From Yoonia sp034652275 (GTDB taxonomy: Bacteria > Pseudomonadota > Alphaproteobacteria > Rhodobacterales > Rhodobacteraceae): a DNA stretch of 64,000 nucleotides. Positions 8,729 through 17,616 of the stretch are shown here, piece by piece (position 1 is the first letter of the stretch; each line of letters starts with the position of its first letter). The notes beneath the pieces are model-generated. The model saw nothing but the letters and a program-made list of their open reading frames with translations, had not been told where the DNA came from and did no database searches. Made by a program: the position numbers and the translations under genes. The stretch is taken from positions 558,001 to 622,000 of the forward strand of contig NZ_JAXIWG010000002.1 in the NCBI RefSeq assembly GCF_034652275.1, written 5' to 3'.

Positions 8729-10834
8729 ATGGAGAACCCGCAATTGCTTGGTCTGACGCTGCGCGACATCTTTCAGCCAACCATATTGCTGGCACTGGCC
8801 TTGATGGCGATCATCGTGATGATGATCTTGCCCATGCCGGCATGGGTTCTTGATATCGGGCTTGCCGCATCCTTCGCGCTGGCGATACTGATCTTCACGG
8901 TCACGCTGTTCATCCAGCGTCCATTGGACTTTTCTGCATTTCCCACGATTTTGCTTGCGTCTTTGATGCTGCGTCTGTCGCTGAATGTGTCCTCGACCAA
9001 GCTGATCATCGGCGAAGGGCATACGGGCACCGATGCCGCCGGCGAGGTGATCGAAGGTTTTGCCATGTTCGTGATGGGCGGCAATGTGTTGCTGGGGCTG
9101 GTCGTCTTCTGCGTGCTGCTGATCGTGAACTTCGTTGTCATCAACAAGGGTGCGACCCGCATGGCTGAGGTCGGCGCGCGATTCGCACTGGATGCCATGC
9201 CCGGCAAGCAACTGGCGATCGACAGCGACGTGGCTGCCGGTGCGATCGATCATCAGGAAGCAAAGGCGCGGCGCGAACGTGAACAGGCAGAGACGACGTT
9301 CTTCGGCTCGCTCGACGGGGCGTCCAAATTCGTAAAAGGCGATGCGATTGCCGGTCTGCTGATCACGGCACTGAACCTGATCATGGGACTGATCATCGGG
9401 ATAACTGTTCATGACATGCCGCTGGGGCGGGCCTTTGAAACCTATGCGATCCTGACAGTGGGCGATGGTCTGGTCTCTCAAATTCCGGCCGTTATCATAT
9501 CTATCGCCTCTGCGCTTTTGCTGGCGCGTGGCGGTGCGACCGGGGCGACGGATATTGCGATCGGCGCGCAGCTTGGGCGCCATCCGGCCGCGCTTGCGAC
9601 GGTCGCGGTGCTGATGGTGCTGTTCGCGCTGGTGCCGGGCCTGCCGTTTTTACCCTTTATTACGGGTGGGCTGGTCTTGGGCACCTGCGCTTTTGCGTTG
9701 GCGGCGGCGGCGCGCCGCACATTGGCCGAGCAGACAGGACAGGCGGTCACGAAGGAACAAGCCCCCCTACGCGAATCCATCGGTGATATGCTGGACCTCG
9801 ACGATATCCATGTCGAATTCGCGCCGGATCTGGTGGATATGGTCCTTGATCCCGGCACGGGCCTTGACGCCCGGATCGTCAACATGCGCAACCATGTCGC
9901 GACGGGCTTTGGCGTCTTGCTGCCAGAGATCAGGCTGACCGACAACGCGGCCCTGCCCCCAGGGTGCTATGTGATCAAGATCCAGGGTGTCGAACAGGTC
10001 CGCGATGTGCTGCGACCAGGTCAGATACTTGCCCTGCTCAACGATACTGACGGCCCCGACATTCCCGGTGCCACGGTAAAGGAGCCTGTTTACGGCGCGC
10101 CCGCGCGCTGGATCGACCCCAGCCAACAAGAGACCGCAGCACTGAACAACCTGACAACGGTACAACCGACAGAGGTGCTGGCGACGCATCTGCTCGAGAT
10201 CGTCAAGCGGAACTTCCCGCGGTTGCTGACTTTCAAGGCGTTGCGCAGGCGGCTGGACGAGATGGTCAATCTGAGCGACCGCGCCCGCGGCGATGCCAAC
10301 CGCAAGATGCTTGATGAACTGATACCCGACAAGGTGCCGGTCGATGTGTTGCTGTCGGTTCTGCGCCTGCTGCTGGAAGAACGTGTGTCGATCCGCAACC
10401 TTCCCCTGATCATCGAGGCTGTTGCGGAAGGACGGCAGATGTATCCGTCGGTGGATAGCGTGACAGAACACGTGCGCCAGCGGCTCGGTTTCCAGCTGGT
10501 TGCCGCGCTGCGCCGCCCGGATGGAACGATCCCGCTGATCCAACTGGCACCGGAATGGGAAGACACATTTACCAGTTTCGAAATCCGGTCGGACAGAGCG
10601 ACCGGTGACGTGGCCCTGCCGCCTGAACGGTTCAACGAACTGGCCGATGGTCTGGCCGAAAAGCTGGGGCAGGCGGCCAGTGCTGGGGCCTATGCCGCCG
10701 TGGTGACTACCATGCGGCGGCGGCGCTTTCTGCGCACGGTCATGACAGCGAAGGGGATCATGAATCCGGTCCTGTCGTTCGAAGAAATCGGAATCGAGGC
10801 GCGCCCCGCGCTGGTCGGGCTTGTCCCGGCATGA
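8729..10834 (+). CDS. flhA: Flagellar type III export gate protein FlhA
   Basis: About 701 residues, the normal size for FlhA, the ion-driven export gate. The N-terminal half has about eight membrane segments with LLASLMLRLSLNVSSTKLI and the FHIPEP-type loop; the C-terminal half is the cytoplasmic ring domain (VDVLLSVLRLLLEERVSIRNL). I chose ATG 8729 because the family usually begins close to its first membrane helix; a GTG at 8690 would add 13 residues and cannot be excluded. The stop overlaps fliR by ATGA. Confidence 0.96.
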   Translation: MENPQLLGLTLRDIFQPTILLALALMAIIVMMILPMPAWVLDIGLAASFALAILIFTVTLFIQRPLDFSAFPTILLASLMLRLSLNVSSTKLIIGEGHTGTDAAGEVIEGFAMFVMGGNVLLGLVVFCVLLIVNFVVINKGATRMAEVGARFALDAMPGKQLAIDSDVAAGAIDHQEAKARREREQAETTFFGSLDGASKFVKGDAIAGLLITALNLIMGLIIGITVHDMPLGRAFETYAILTVGDGLVSQIPAVIISIASALLLARGGATGATDIAIGAQLGRHPAALATVAVLMVLFALVPGLPFLPFITGGLVLGTCAFALAAAARRTLAEQTGQAVTKEQAPLRESIGDMLDLDDIHVEFAPDLVDMVLDPGTGLDARIVNMRNHVATGFGVLLPEIRLTDNAALPPGCYVIKIQGVEQVRDVLRPGQILALLNDTDGPDIPGATVKEPVYGAPARWIDPSQQETAALNNLTTVQPTEVLATHLLEIVKRNFPRLLTFKALRRRLDEMVNLSDRARGDANRKMLDELIPDKVPVDVLLSVLRLLLEERVSIRNLPLIIEAVAEGRQMYPSVDSVTEHVRQRLGFQLVAALRRPDGTIPLIQLAPEWEDTFTSFEIRSDRATGDVALPPERFNELADGLAEKLGQAASAGAYAAVVTTMRRRRFLRTVMTAKGIMNPVLSFEEIGIEARPALVGLVPA

Positions 10835-11613
10835 TCGAGGATCTGTTGCCATTGCTGCCGGTGTCTCAGGCCTATCTTTGGGCTGGTTTCGCCGTTTTCA
10901 TCCGCATCGGGACGATGATGGCGGTGCTGCCTGCCTTTGGCGACCAGCCGGTGCCTATCCGGCTCCGGCTGCTTCTGGGCATCATGTTCACGCTGATCGT
11001 CGCCCCTGCGGTCAGTGCGGATATCGCCGCCGTTCCCATGACTATGCCTGCTGCAGTGATCCTGCTCGCGCCGGAGGTTCTGACAGGCCTTTTCTTTGGG
11101 TTGTTCTTGCGGTTCTTCATTCTGGTTTTGCAGATCGCAGGCTCGATTGCCGCGCAAGCGACATCCTTGTCGCAGATCTTTGGCGGCACGGCCGGGGTCG
11201 ATCCGCAGCCGGCGATCGGGCATATGCTGGTTGTTGCAGGCACGGCGCTGGCGGCCTTGTCCGGCCTGCATGTTCAGGCCGCAGCCTATATGATCCATAG
11301 CTATATGCTGGTCCCGTTCGGCGCTGGGCTGGACCCCGGGCTTGTGGCACAGGTCGGGGTCGAGCAGGTTGCGCGCACCTTCAGCCTTGGCTTTTCGTTG
11401 GCAGCACCTTTCCTGATCGCGTCACTGATCTATAATGTGATACTTGGCGTGATTAACCGCGCGATGCCACAGCTGATGGTGTCGTTTGTCGGCGCGCCGG
11501 CGCTGACCGCCGGTGGCCTTCTGCTGCTTTTGCTCGCTGCGCCTTTGATGCTCAGCGTCTGGATCAACGCGTTCACGGGCTTTATGGCCAACCCGTTTGG
11601 ACCACCGCAATGA
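10831..11613 (+). CDS. fliR: Flagellar type III export protein FliR
   Basis: 260 residues, with about six membrane segments spread over the whole length, as in FliR, a component of the FliP5FliQ4FliR1 export gate. The opening FAVFIRIGTMMAVLPAFG and the central EVLTGLFFGLFLRFFILVLQ, followed by SLSQIFGG, are family hallmarks. It lies between flhA (4-base overlap) and flhB (4-base overlap), the common flhA-fliR-flhB order of alphaproteobacteria. FliP and FliQ are encoded in two other blocks of the same cluster. Confidence 0.95.
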   Translation: MIEDLLPLLPVSQAYLWAGFAVFIRIGTMMAVLPAFGDQPVPIRLRLLLGIMFTLIVAPAVSADIAAVPMTMPAAVILLAPEVLTGLFFGLFLRFFILVLQIAGSIAAQATSLSQIFGGTAGVDPQPAIGHMLVVAGTALAALSGLHVQAAAYMIHSYMLVPFGAGLDPGLVAQVGVEQVARTFSLGFSLAAPFLIASLIYNVILGVINRAMPQLMVSFVGAPALTAGGLLLLLLAAPLMLSVWINAFTGFMANPFGPPQ

Positions 11614-12692
11614 GCGAGAGCGAAGAAGGCGGCGACAAACCGTTCGAGCCGACCCAGAAGAAACTGGATGACGCCCGTGCGAAAGGCGAATTCGCCAAAT
11701 CCGTCGATCTGACATCTGCCGCGGCATACGGGGGTTTTTTTGTGGTCTGCCTGTCCATCGGGCATGTCACACTGATGGCGCTGGCTGATGCCATGCTTGT
11801 CATACTGGACCAAGCGACGGAAATCGCCACGCTGATATTCGACGGGTCGGGCAGCCCGATTGTCGGTGGAATCATCTGGTCGGCAGCCGCACCGATTGTG
11901 CCATGGTTTCTGGTGCCAGCCGTGCTGGCCTTGTTGATGGTCATCGCACAGCGGGCGCTGGTCTTTACCCCGTCCAAGATCGCGCCAAAGCTTGATCGCC
12001 TTTCGCCCCTGTCGGGGATCAAGAACAAGCTAGGGCGGCAAGGGCTGTTCGAGTTTTTCAAAAGTATGCTCAAGCTGTGCATCTACACGGTGATCATGGC
12101 TGTGTTTCTGGTTGCCCAGATCGATGCGATTATCGGGTCCGTTCATCTGCCTTCGGCCCTCGTGATGGCAACTCTTGGTGACATGTTGGTCGTTCTGGTG
12201 GGGATCGTTTGTGTCGTGGCGCTGTTTTTGGGCGGCATCGATTACCTTTGGCAGTCGGGCGAACACCTGCGCAAGAACCGGATGAGCCGCAAGGAAATGA
12301 TGGACGAGATCAAGCAATCCGAAGGCGATCCGATGATGAAACAGCAGCGCCGCATGCGAGGCCAGGAAATCGCGATGAACAAGATGCTTGCGGATGTGCC
12401 GAAAGCCGATGTCGTCATCGTGAACCCGACCCATTATGCCGTTGCCCTGCAATGGGACCGGCAGGCCGGGTCTGCGCCGGTCTGCGTGGCAAAGGGTGTC
12501 GATGAAGTTGCCGCAAGGATCAGGGAACTGGCGCATGAACATGCCGTCCCCCTACATTCCGACCCCCCGACCGCACGCGCGCTGCATGCTGCTGTGGCCA
12601 TCGGGCAGGAAATCGCGCCAGATCACTATCAGGCTGTTGCCGCCGCGATCCGGTTTGCCGAAGCGATCCGCAAGAAAGCGCGCAGGCGATGA
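11610..12692 (+). CDS. flhB: Flagellar export switch protein FlhB
   Basis: 360 residues. FlhB switches export specificity from hook to filament substrates. The start MSESEEGGDKPFEPTQKKL and four membrane segments (about 33-55, 90-115, 145-170, 185-215) are followed by a cytoplasmic domain with the self-cleavage motif NPTH at residues 272-275 (between DVVIV and YAVAL). The next gene overlaps its stop by 4 bases. The cognate hook-length ruler FliK is encoded at 23457. Confidence 0.96.
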   Translation: MSESEEGGDKPFEPTQKKLDDARAKGEFAKSVDLTSAAAYGGFFVVCLSIGHVTLMALADAMLVILDQATEIATLIFDGSGSPIVGGIIWSAAAPIVPWFLVPAVLALLMVIAQRALVFTPSKIAPKLDRLSPLSGIKNKLGRQGLFEFFKSMLKLCIYTVIMAVFLVAQIDAIIGSVHLPSALVMATLGDMLVVLVGIVCVVALFLGGIDYLWQSGEHLRKNRMSRKEMMDEIKQSEGDPMMKQQRRMRGQEIAMNKMLADVPKADVVIVNPTHYAVALQWDRQAGSAPVCVAKGVDEVAARIRELAHEHAVPLHSDPPTARALHAAVAIGQEIAPDHYQAVAAAIRFAEAIRKKARRR

Positions 12693-13078
12693 CACGGTCA
12701 ACGGATCGGGTCGGGGAACTGGCTGTCCTGACGGGTCTTGCGCTGCGGGCGGCACAGGCCGAAATGGCCGAGCTTAAGGCGCGCGAGGCTGATTTACGCC
12801 AGAACCTGACTGATCTCTTGGCACAAAAGACCCGTGATCCAAGACCCCAGAATGACCCCGCCTTGATTGCAGGGGCAGACCTGCGCTGGCAGCAATGGGT
12901 GGATCAGCGGCGCGCGACGGTCAATGCGGAACTGGCGCAGGTTTTGGCGCAGATCGACAACCGCCAGCGGCGGTTGCGTGGCCTGTTCGGCCGGGATCAG
13001 GCCGCCCGCGCCTTGGTTGAAAAGGCGCGCAAGGACGACAGATCGAACAGGCTGCGGTCCATGGATTACGAATCCTGA
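12689..13078 (+). CDS. Small coiled-coil protein after flhB (possible FliJ equivalent)
   Basis: 129 residues, almost entirely helical, rich in Ala, Arg, Glu and Gln, with no membrane segment or signal. Long heptad stretches (AQAEMAELKAREADLRQNL near 25-50, then VNAELAQVLAQIDNRQRRL near 75-100) predict a hairpin coiled coil. FliJ, the central stalk of the FliI ATPase, has this build and is otherwise missing from the window, so an equivalent role is possible. It overlaps flhB by 4 bases and converges on the next minus-strand gene with a 13-base overlap of 3' ends. Confidence 0.7.
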   Translation: MTRSTDRVGELAVLTGLALRAAQAEMAELKAREADLRQNLTDLLAQKTRDPRPQNDPALIAGADLRWQQWVDQRRATVNAELAQVLAQIDNRQRRLRGLFGRDQAARALVEKARKDDRSNRLRSMDYES

Positions 13079-13569
13079 CGAACGATATCCATGATCAGCA
13101 CATCGGTGACATCATTGCCGATCACCCCCTGCGCGGTCCGGAGCAGGTTGTTCCGTAGCGCCCGCATATTTGTGCCTTCGGTGAAATTGCCTGAGAAACC
13201 ACCGATGTTTGCGTGATCGAACATGTCCTGCAAGAACCCGTCACGCAGTTTCGGTTCGGCCGCAAAGACATTCTCGATCGCCCCTGGCACGACCTCTAGG
13301 TTCAGTGACAGCACGACCAGCGCGGCCACGCGACCGTCTTCGACGACCGGAATGATGAACTGGTTGTTGAGCCGTGCATATTCGCGCGCCGCCCCGATGT
13401 CGGGTTCCGGCGTTGCGGCCACGGCGCCCTCTGCTGGCAGGTCGCTACAGGTGCAACTGGCCTGTGCTTCGGCGTCCTCAGCCTCGGGTCGTAGCATCAG
13501 GCCGGTACCGACACCCGCGCCGGTGCCGACAAGGGCGAGGATCGCCGGGATAAGGATAGCTTTCATCAT
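13066..13569 (-). CDS. Second FliL-like basal-body protein
   Basis: 167 residues. N-terminal membrane helix (about 4-26), a short cysteine pair (CTC near 40), then a periplasmic domain with FIIPVVEDGRVAALVVLSLNLEV-type strands and a C-terminal LRNNLLRTAQGVIGNDVTD that matches the LR..L....... pattern of FliL proteins. It is the last gene of the flgB-to-flgH minus-strand block, six bases after flgH. Similarity to the fliL product at 4093 is modest, so this is a divergent paralogue rather than a recent copy. Confidence 0.75.
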   Translation of the reverse strand: MMKAILIPAILALVGTGAGVGTGLMLRPEAEDAEAQASCTCSDLPAEGAVAATPEPDIGAAREYARLNNQFIIPVVEDGRVAALVVLSLNLEVVPGAIENVFAAEPKLRDGFLQDMFDHANIGGFSGNFTEGTNMRALRNNLLRTAQGVIGNDVTDVLIMDIVRQDS

Positions 13570-13575
13570 GTCTCC

Positions 13576-14316
13576 TTAAAACGGCAGCCACCGTTCAAGC
13601 GCCTGCTGTCCGTATCTGGGTTGCTGCATGTCGGTGATCTGGCCACGGCCGCCATAAGAGATTCGCGCCGATGCGATCTTGTCATAGGTAATTTCGTTCT
13701 GGCGGCTGATATCGGCTGGTCGCACAAAACCCGTGACGATCAATTCGCGCAACTCGTAGTTCACGCGGACCTCTTGCTGACCCAAAATCGCCAGTACGCC
13801 GTTTGGCAGGACATCTGTTACTGTCACGGCAATGCGCAATGTCAGTTCTTCAGCGCGTCGTACGGTGCCGTTGCCGGTTGCGTTGCTTTGGGAATTGAGA
13901 TCGACAAGTGACCCGAACGAGGCACCTTCGGGCAAACGCGGCCCAAGCCGTTGCGGGATACCCAGCAACTGCGGCACGCCAGCCCGCTGTGACGCTGACC
14001 GCGACCTGTTGGATGAGTTCGAGATGGACGCACTGTCGTCGATCTCGATTACGACTGTCATGATGTCACCGCGCTGCCTTGCCCGGTTGTCCCCCAGCAG
14101 CGACCCACGTTCGCCTGTCCACAAAGACGCTTGTGGTGAAGGGCCAAGCTGGGTTGTCGGGACGATCGCGGGCATGCCCGGATTGATCATCGCGTCGCGT
14201 TCGGCGTTGAATTGCTGTGGCGAAAAGGGTGGTCGATCCCCGATTGGCGTCGTGCTGCATGCGGCAAGGCCGAAAACCAGCGCAATAACAGCGGGTGTGT
14301 GCCGTGGTTTGATCAT
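13576..14316 (-). CDS. flgH: Flagellar L-ring lipoprotein FlgH
   Basis: 246 residues. FlgH forms the outer-membrane L ring. A lipoprotein signal ends at the lipobox GLAAC (Cys about residue 20). The conserved blocks SLWTGERGSLLGDNRARQRGDI, GTVRRAEELTLRIAVTVTDVLPNG (split here into parts) and GFVRPADISRQNEITYDKIASARISY define the family. Start overlaps the flgA stop by 4 bases. It acts with the P-ring protein FlgI, encoded at the left edge. Confidence 0.96.
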   Translation of the reverse strand: MIKPRHTPAVIALVFGLAACSTTPIGDRPPFSPQQFNAERDAMINPGMPAIVPTTQLGPSPQASLWTGERGSLLGDNRARQRGDIMTVVIEIDDSASISNSSNRSRSASQRAGVPQLLGIPQRLGPRLPEGASFGSLVDLNSQSNATGNGTVRRAEELTLRIAVTVTDVLPNGVLAILGQQEVRVNYELRELIVTGFVRPADISRQNEITYDKIASARISYGGRGQITDMQQPRYGQQALERWLPF

Positions 14317-14729
14317 GGTGATACATATCCGATGCCGTCCAGACCGATCCGCGCCGTGACAGTCGCGCGCGACGACAGGTTCATCACACGGATCAGGTCG
14401 CCCGGTCCGCCCCGGCCCAATGCGCGGCCTTCGGTCGAGATCGCCAATCCGTTACGTTCATAGATCAGCATGATGATCTGGTTGCGGTCCACAACCGCCG
14501 GAAAGCCGACGTCGCCTTGCCGAATGGGCCGCCCTGCATAGAGCGCGACACGCGTTTCCATACCGATGATGCTGTCCGGGTTAGACACGCTTCCGGGGAT
14601 GACCTGCGCAGAGGTCACCAGATCTTCGGCGGTGATGATGGATTGGGCGGGGATGGTGCGCGCGGCAAGCAATGTCTCGGCGCTTGCGGGGGTGGCCATC
14701 ATGGCCATGATTGCCAGATACCTGATCAT
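14313..14729 (-). CDS. flgA: Flagellar P-ring assembly chaperone FlgA
   Basis: 138 residues, a short form of FlgA. Signal peptide at residues 1-18 (ends PASAE), then a SAF-type domain with LAARTIPAQSIITAEDL, MIGMETRVALYAGRPI and GALGRGGPGDLIRVMNLSSR-like C-terminal strands. FlgA assists FlgI polymerisation in the periplasm. It is coupled to flgG upstream and flgH downstream through 4-base overlaps. Confidence 0.93.
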   Translation of the reverse strand: MIRYLAIMAMMATPASAETLLAARTIPAQSIITAEDLVTSAQVIPGSVSNPDSIIGMETRVALYAGRPIRQGDVGFPAVVDRNQIIMLIYERNGLAISTEGRALGRGGPGDLIRVMNLSSRATVTARIGLDGIGYVSP

Positions 14730-15511
14730 CGCAGTTGCACCATCGACCCGAGCATCTGGTCTGCGGCTGTGATCACCTTGGAGTTCAGCTCATAGCCACG
14801 CTGTGCCTCGATCAGGTCGGTGATTTCGCGCACCGGATCGACAGAGCTGTTTTCCAGATAGCCTTGGCGCAGCACGCCCAGGCCGTCCTCGCCGGGGGTG
14901 GCCACGGCCGACGGGCCGGATGCGGGCGTTTCCAGAAACAGATTCGACCCGATCGCCTCCAGGCCCTTGGGGTTGGTGAAACCGGCCAGCGTGAATTGGC
15001 CCAGCAGCTGGGGTTCGATCTGGTCGTTGAAGAATCCGTAAACCTCGCCCTCGGCATTGATCGCGACGGACCGCGTGTCGCGGGGGATAGTGATGTCGGG
15101 CACCACCGGATAGCCATCCGATGTGACGATCTGGCCGTCGCCGGTCAGTTTCAGGCCGCCATCGCGGGTAAAGGCGGGCCGCCCATCCGGCAGCGTCACC
15201 TCAAGATAGCCTTCGCCTTCGATCGCAAGGTCCAGATCGCCGCCCGTGGCAGCCAACGCGCCTTGGCTTAGCATGATCGTCACGGCGCTGGCGCGGACGC
15301 CAAGCCCCAATTGCACACCCGTCGGAACAGCGGTCCCGTCAGAGGCATTGATCGTTCCGGGGCGGACCAGTTGCTGGTAATGCAGGTCGGCGAATTCGGC
15401 GCGGCGGGCGTTGTAGCCTGTGGTGTTCATATTGGCGAGGTTGTTGGAAATCACCTCGACCCGCATTTGCTGCGCGGTCATTCCGGCGGCGGCAATTTTT
15501 AGGGCGCGCAT
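14726..15511 (-). CDS. flgG: Flagellar distal rod protein FlgG
   Basis: 261 residues, normal FlgG length. The start ALKIAAAGMTAQQMRVEVIS and SNNLANMNTTGYNARRAEF are the rod-protein N-terminal signature, and SSVDPVREITDLIEAQRGYE closes the family C-terminus. FlgG builds the distal rod that passes through the P and L rings. It lies 12 bases after flgF and overlaps flgA by 4 bases. Confidence 0.96.
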   Translation of the reverse strand: MRALKIAAAGMTAQQMRVEVISNNLANMNTTGYNARRAEFADLHYQQLVRPGTINASDGTAVPTGVQLGLGVRASAVTIMLSQGALAATGGDLDLAIEGEGYLEVTLPDGRPAFTRDGGLKLTGDGQIVTSDGYPVVPDITIPRDTRSVAINAEGEVYGFFNDQIEPQLLGQFTLAGFTNPKGLEAIGSNLFLETPASGPSAVATPGEDGLGVLRQGYLENSSVDPVREITDLIEAQRGYELNSKVITAADQMLGSMVQLR

Positions 15512-15523
15512 GTCATCTCTCCT

Positions 15524-16240
15524 TTAGGTTCGGGTCGCTTCGATCACGCTGCGGATGCGGTCGTGTTCGTTTTCCAGAAAGCTTTGGCCCAGCTCATAGG
15601 CGCGCTGGACCTCAATCATGCGGCTGATCTGCTGGATCGGGTTGACGTTCGCGCTTTCCAGATAGCCTTGCAGGATGCGGCCGTCGGGTGCGGCATCAAT
15701 GCCGCCGCGGGAATCGAATAATGTTCCGCTTTCGCGGACCATCTGGTTGGGGTCCGCCGGGGTATAAAGGCCGATCTGCCCGATCGGCGCGCCATCCGCG
15801 CTGATCGTGCCATCGGCGCCGATTCCGATCGCACCCACGCCGACCGGTACGAAAACCGGCGCGCCACCTGCATCCAGCACCTGATATCCGTCCGCTGTAA
15901 CAAGATCGCCCTGGTCGTTGGGGCCAAACACCCCCGACCGCGTCAACCGCTGGCCTTGCGGGGTTTCGATCAGAAAAAACCCTTCGCCTTCGATGGCCAG
16001 ATCAAAGGTGCCGCCGGTCTGTGCAAGGCTGCCTTGCGTCATCACGGTGTCGCGTACCCGCGCCGTCGCCATCGACAGGGATTCGGCATCAGGCCCAAGC
16101 GCCTTGATATGTTCCGAAAACAGGATGCCTTCGGCGCGATAGCCGGTGGTCGAGGCGTTGGCGATATTGTTGGCCAGCACCTGCATTTCCTGCAAAAGCC
16201 CCGATTGCCGGGTCAGTGTTGTATAGCTTGCATTGTCCAT
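15524..16240 (-). CDS. flgF: Flagellar proximal rod protein FlgF
   Basis: 238 residues starting MDNASYTTLTRQSGLLQEMQ, which fits FlgF; the rod-protein motif VLANNIANASTTGYRAEG follows, and ANVNPIQQISRMIEVQRAYE ends the protein. A longer open frame to 16468 runs antisense-free through fliQ but lacks any rod homology, so the ATG at 16240 is the start. It sits two bases after the fliQ stop. Together with FlgB, FlgC and FlgG it makes the rod. Confidence 0.95.
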   Translation of the reverse strand: MDNASYTTLTRQSGLLQEMQVLANNIANASTTGYRAEGILFSEHIKALGPDAESLSMATARVRDTVMTQGSLAQTGGTFDLAIEGEGFFLIETPQGQRLTRSGVFGPNDQGDLVTADGYQVLDAGGAPVFVPVGVGAIGIGADGTISADGAPIGQIGLYTPADPNQMVRESGTLFDSRGGIDAAPDGRILQGYLESANVNPIQQISRMIEVQRAYELGQSFLENEHDRIRSVIEATRT

Positions 16241-16242
16241 GC

Positions 16243-16512
16243 CTAGCCTCCGATGATGATCGGGATAAGGGTGTTCTTGAACAGGCCGACCAGCGCTTCG
16301 GACATGAAGGCCATGGTGATCCAGAACACCCCGATAATTGCCGCCAGTTTCGGCACGAAGGTCAGCGTCATTTCCTGAATCGAGGTCAGCGCCTGAAACA
16401 GGCCCACGATCAGACCGGCCGCCAGTGCGACCGTCAGGATCGGGATCGAGATCACGAAGGCCACCCAAAGACCTTGTCGCAGCGTGTCATAGAACATGGC
16501 CTCGGACATCAT
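16243..16512 (-). CDS. fliQ: Flagellar type III export protein FliQ
   Basis: 89 residues with two membrane hairpin helices (about 14-40 and 50-75), the standard FliQ form. The central QALTSIQEMTLTFVPK is the family signature. FliQ is part of the export gate with FliP and FliR. Placement between fliE (4-base overlap) and flgF, rather than beside fliP and fliR, is typical of alphaproteobacterial clusters. Confidence 0.95.
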   Translation of the reverse strand: MMSEAMFYDTLRQGLWVAFVISIPILTVALAAGLIVGLFQALTSIQEMTLTFVPKLAAIIGVFWITMAFMSEALVGLFKNTLIPIIIGG

Positions 16513-16790
16513 ACCGGCATCCGCAGGATTTCCTGATAGGCTTCGACCACGCGGTCGCGCACCGTCACGGCGGTCTGCACCGCCAGTTCGGTCTGGGCGA
16601 GGGCCTGCACAAGGGCATGCGGGTCCGCACCGCTGGTCATGGACTGCATCGCCGTGGTTTCCCCGGTTCGCAGCGTTGCCATGAAATCCTGTGCGGCATT
16701 GATAAAAGCCGCACCCGATACGCCGGGGTCCGGTGCCATGGCGGACTTGCTGGCAGCATAATTCTGGGCGACGAGCGCGCTGAGTTCCAT
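16509..16790 (-). CDS. fliE: Flagellar hook-basal body protein FliE
   Basis: 93 residues. FliE links the MS ring to the rod. The family C-terminus is clear: TAMQSMTSGADPHALVQALA, then ELAVQTAVTVRDRVVEAYQE and the terminal ILRMPV. It follows flgC by 11 bases and overlaps fliQ by 4 bases. Confidence 0.94.
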   Translation of the reverse strand: MELSALVAQNYAASKSAMAPDPGVSGAAFINAAQDFMATLRTGETTAMQSMTSGADPHALVQALAQTELAVQTAVTVRDRVVEAYQEILRMPV

Positions 16791-16801
16791 TCTGAATCTC
16801 C

Positions 16802-17194
16802 TTATTTCCGAAGCAGGTCCATCAGGGCCGATGACATCTGTCTGACCTGATCGAACATCTTGAGGTTGGCTTCATAGCTGCGCTGGGCTTCGCGGGCGTC
16901 TGCAATTTCCAGCAACAGATTGACGTTGGATCCCTGAAAGTACCCGCTGTCATCCGCAAGCGGATGTGTAGGGTCGTAGATCCGCGCAAGATCGGTCTGG
17001 TCGAGCCGCAGCGGGCCGGTCGTGACCGATCCCGTCTGCTGGCCCAAGCGGACCTGTTCCTCGAACGAAATGATCTTGCGGCGAAAACCGGGTGTGTCGG
17101 TGTTGGCGATGTTTTCGGACACATGCCGCAAACGGTTCGCCTGTGCCTTCATGCCGCTGGTGGCGACGGACATGGCGTCGGAAAAATCATTCAT
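16802..17194 (-). CDS. flgC: Flagellar proximal rod protein FlgC
   Basis: 130 residues. N-terminal rod motif AMSVATSGMKAQANRLRHVS with ENIANTDTPGFRRK, and C-terminal GSNVNLLLEIADAREAQRSYE followed by KMFDQVRQ, as in FlgC. Five bases separate it from the upstream flgB stop. It forms part of the proximal rod with FlgB and FlgF. Confidence 0.96.
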   Translation of the reverse strand: MNDFSDAMSVATSGMKAQANRLRHVSENIANTDTPGFRRKIISFEEQVRLGQQTGSVTTGPLRLDQTDLARIYDPTHPLADDSGYFQGSNVNLLLEIADAREAQRSYEANLKMFDQVRQMSSALMDLLRK

Positions 17195-17199
17195 CTACG

Positions 17200-17583
17200 T
17201 CACCCCCGGCCAAGCGCTGTGCGTAGCACCGTCATGCCGTGCCGATAGATCGCAAGGGCGCGGCTGTGTTCGCGTGCCGCGGCGACCGATGCCAGCAACT
17301 CGTCTTCCAGCGACACAGTGTTGCCATTCGGTGATGGCTCACTGTCTGTTGCGACTGGCCGGGCGGCGACTTGTGCCGGGGTTGTTGTCAGATGGCCGGG
17401 CCGTGTCTGGCGCAAGGTGGATGCTGGCGCCGAGCCATAAACTTCCTGAAAAGGCGCGATCTGTTGTGCGCGATATCCGGGTGTGTCGGCATGCGCGATA
17501 TTGCGCGTGACAACGGCCTGCCGCGCCCCTGCGTGGCGGGCCATATCGCCGGCGGTCTGGAACAGCTCCAGTGATTGATACAT
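17200..17583 (-). CDS. flgB: Flagellar proximal rod protein FlgB
   Basis: 127 residues beginning MYQSLELFQTAGDMARHAG; the motif VVTRNIAHADTPGYRAQQIA is the rod-protein signature, and VSLEDELLASVAAAREHSRA plus RHGMTVLRTALGRG end the family. I chose ATG 17583 because AGAGGAGA lies about 8 bases upstream; an ATG at 17613 would add ten atypical residues and overlap that ribosome site. It heads the minus-strand rod operon, divergent from fliI. Confidence 0.93.
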   Translation of the reverse strand: MYQSLELFQTAGDMARHAGARQAVVTRNIAHADTPGYRAQQIAPFQEVYGSAPASTLRQTRPGHLTTTPAQVAARPVATDSEPSPNGNTVSLEDELLASVAAAREHSRALAIYRHGMTVLRTALGRG

Positions 17584-17616
17584 CGAGGATTCTCCTCTGC
17601 TGGTTTCAATCATTGA

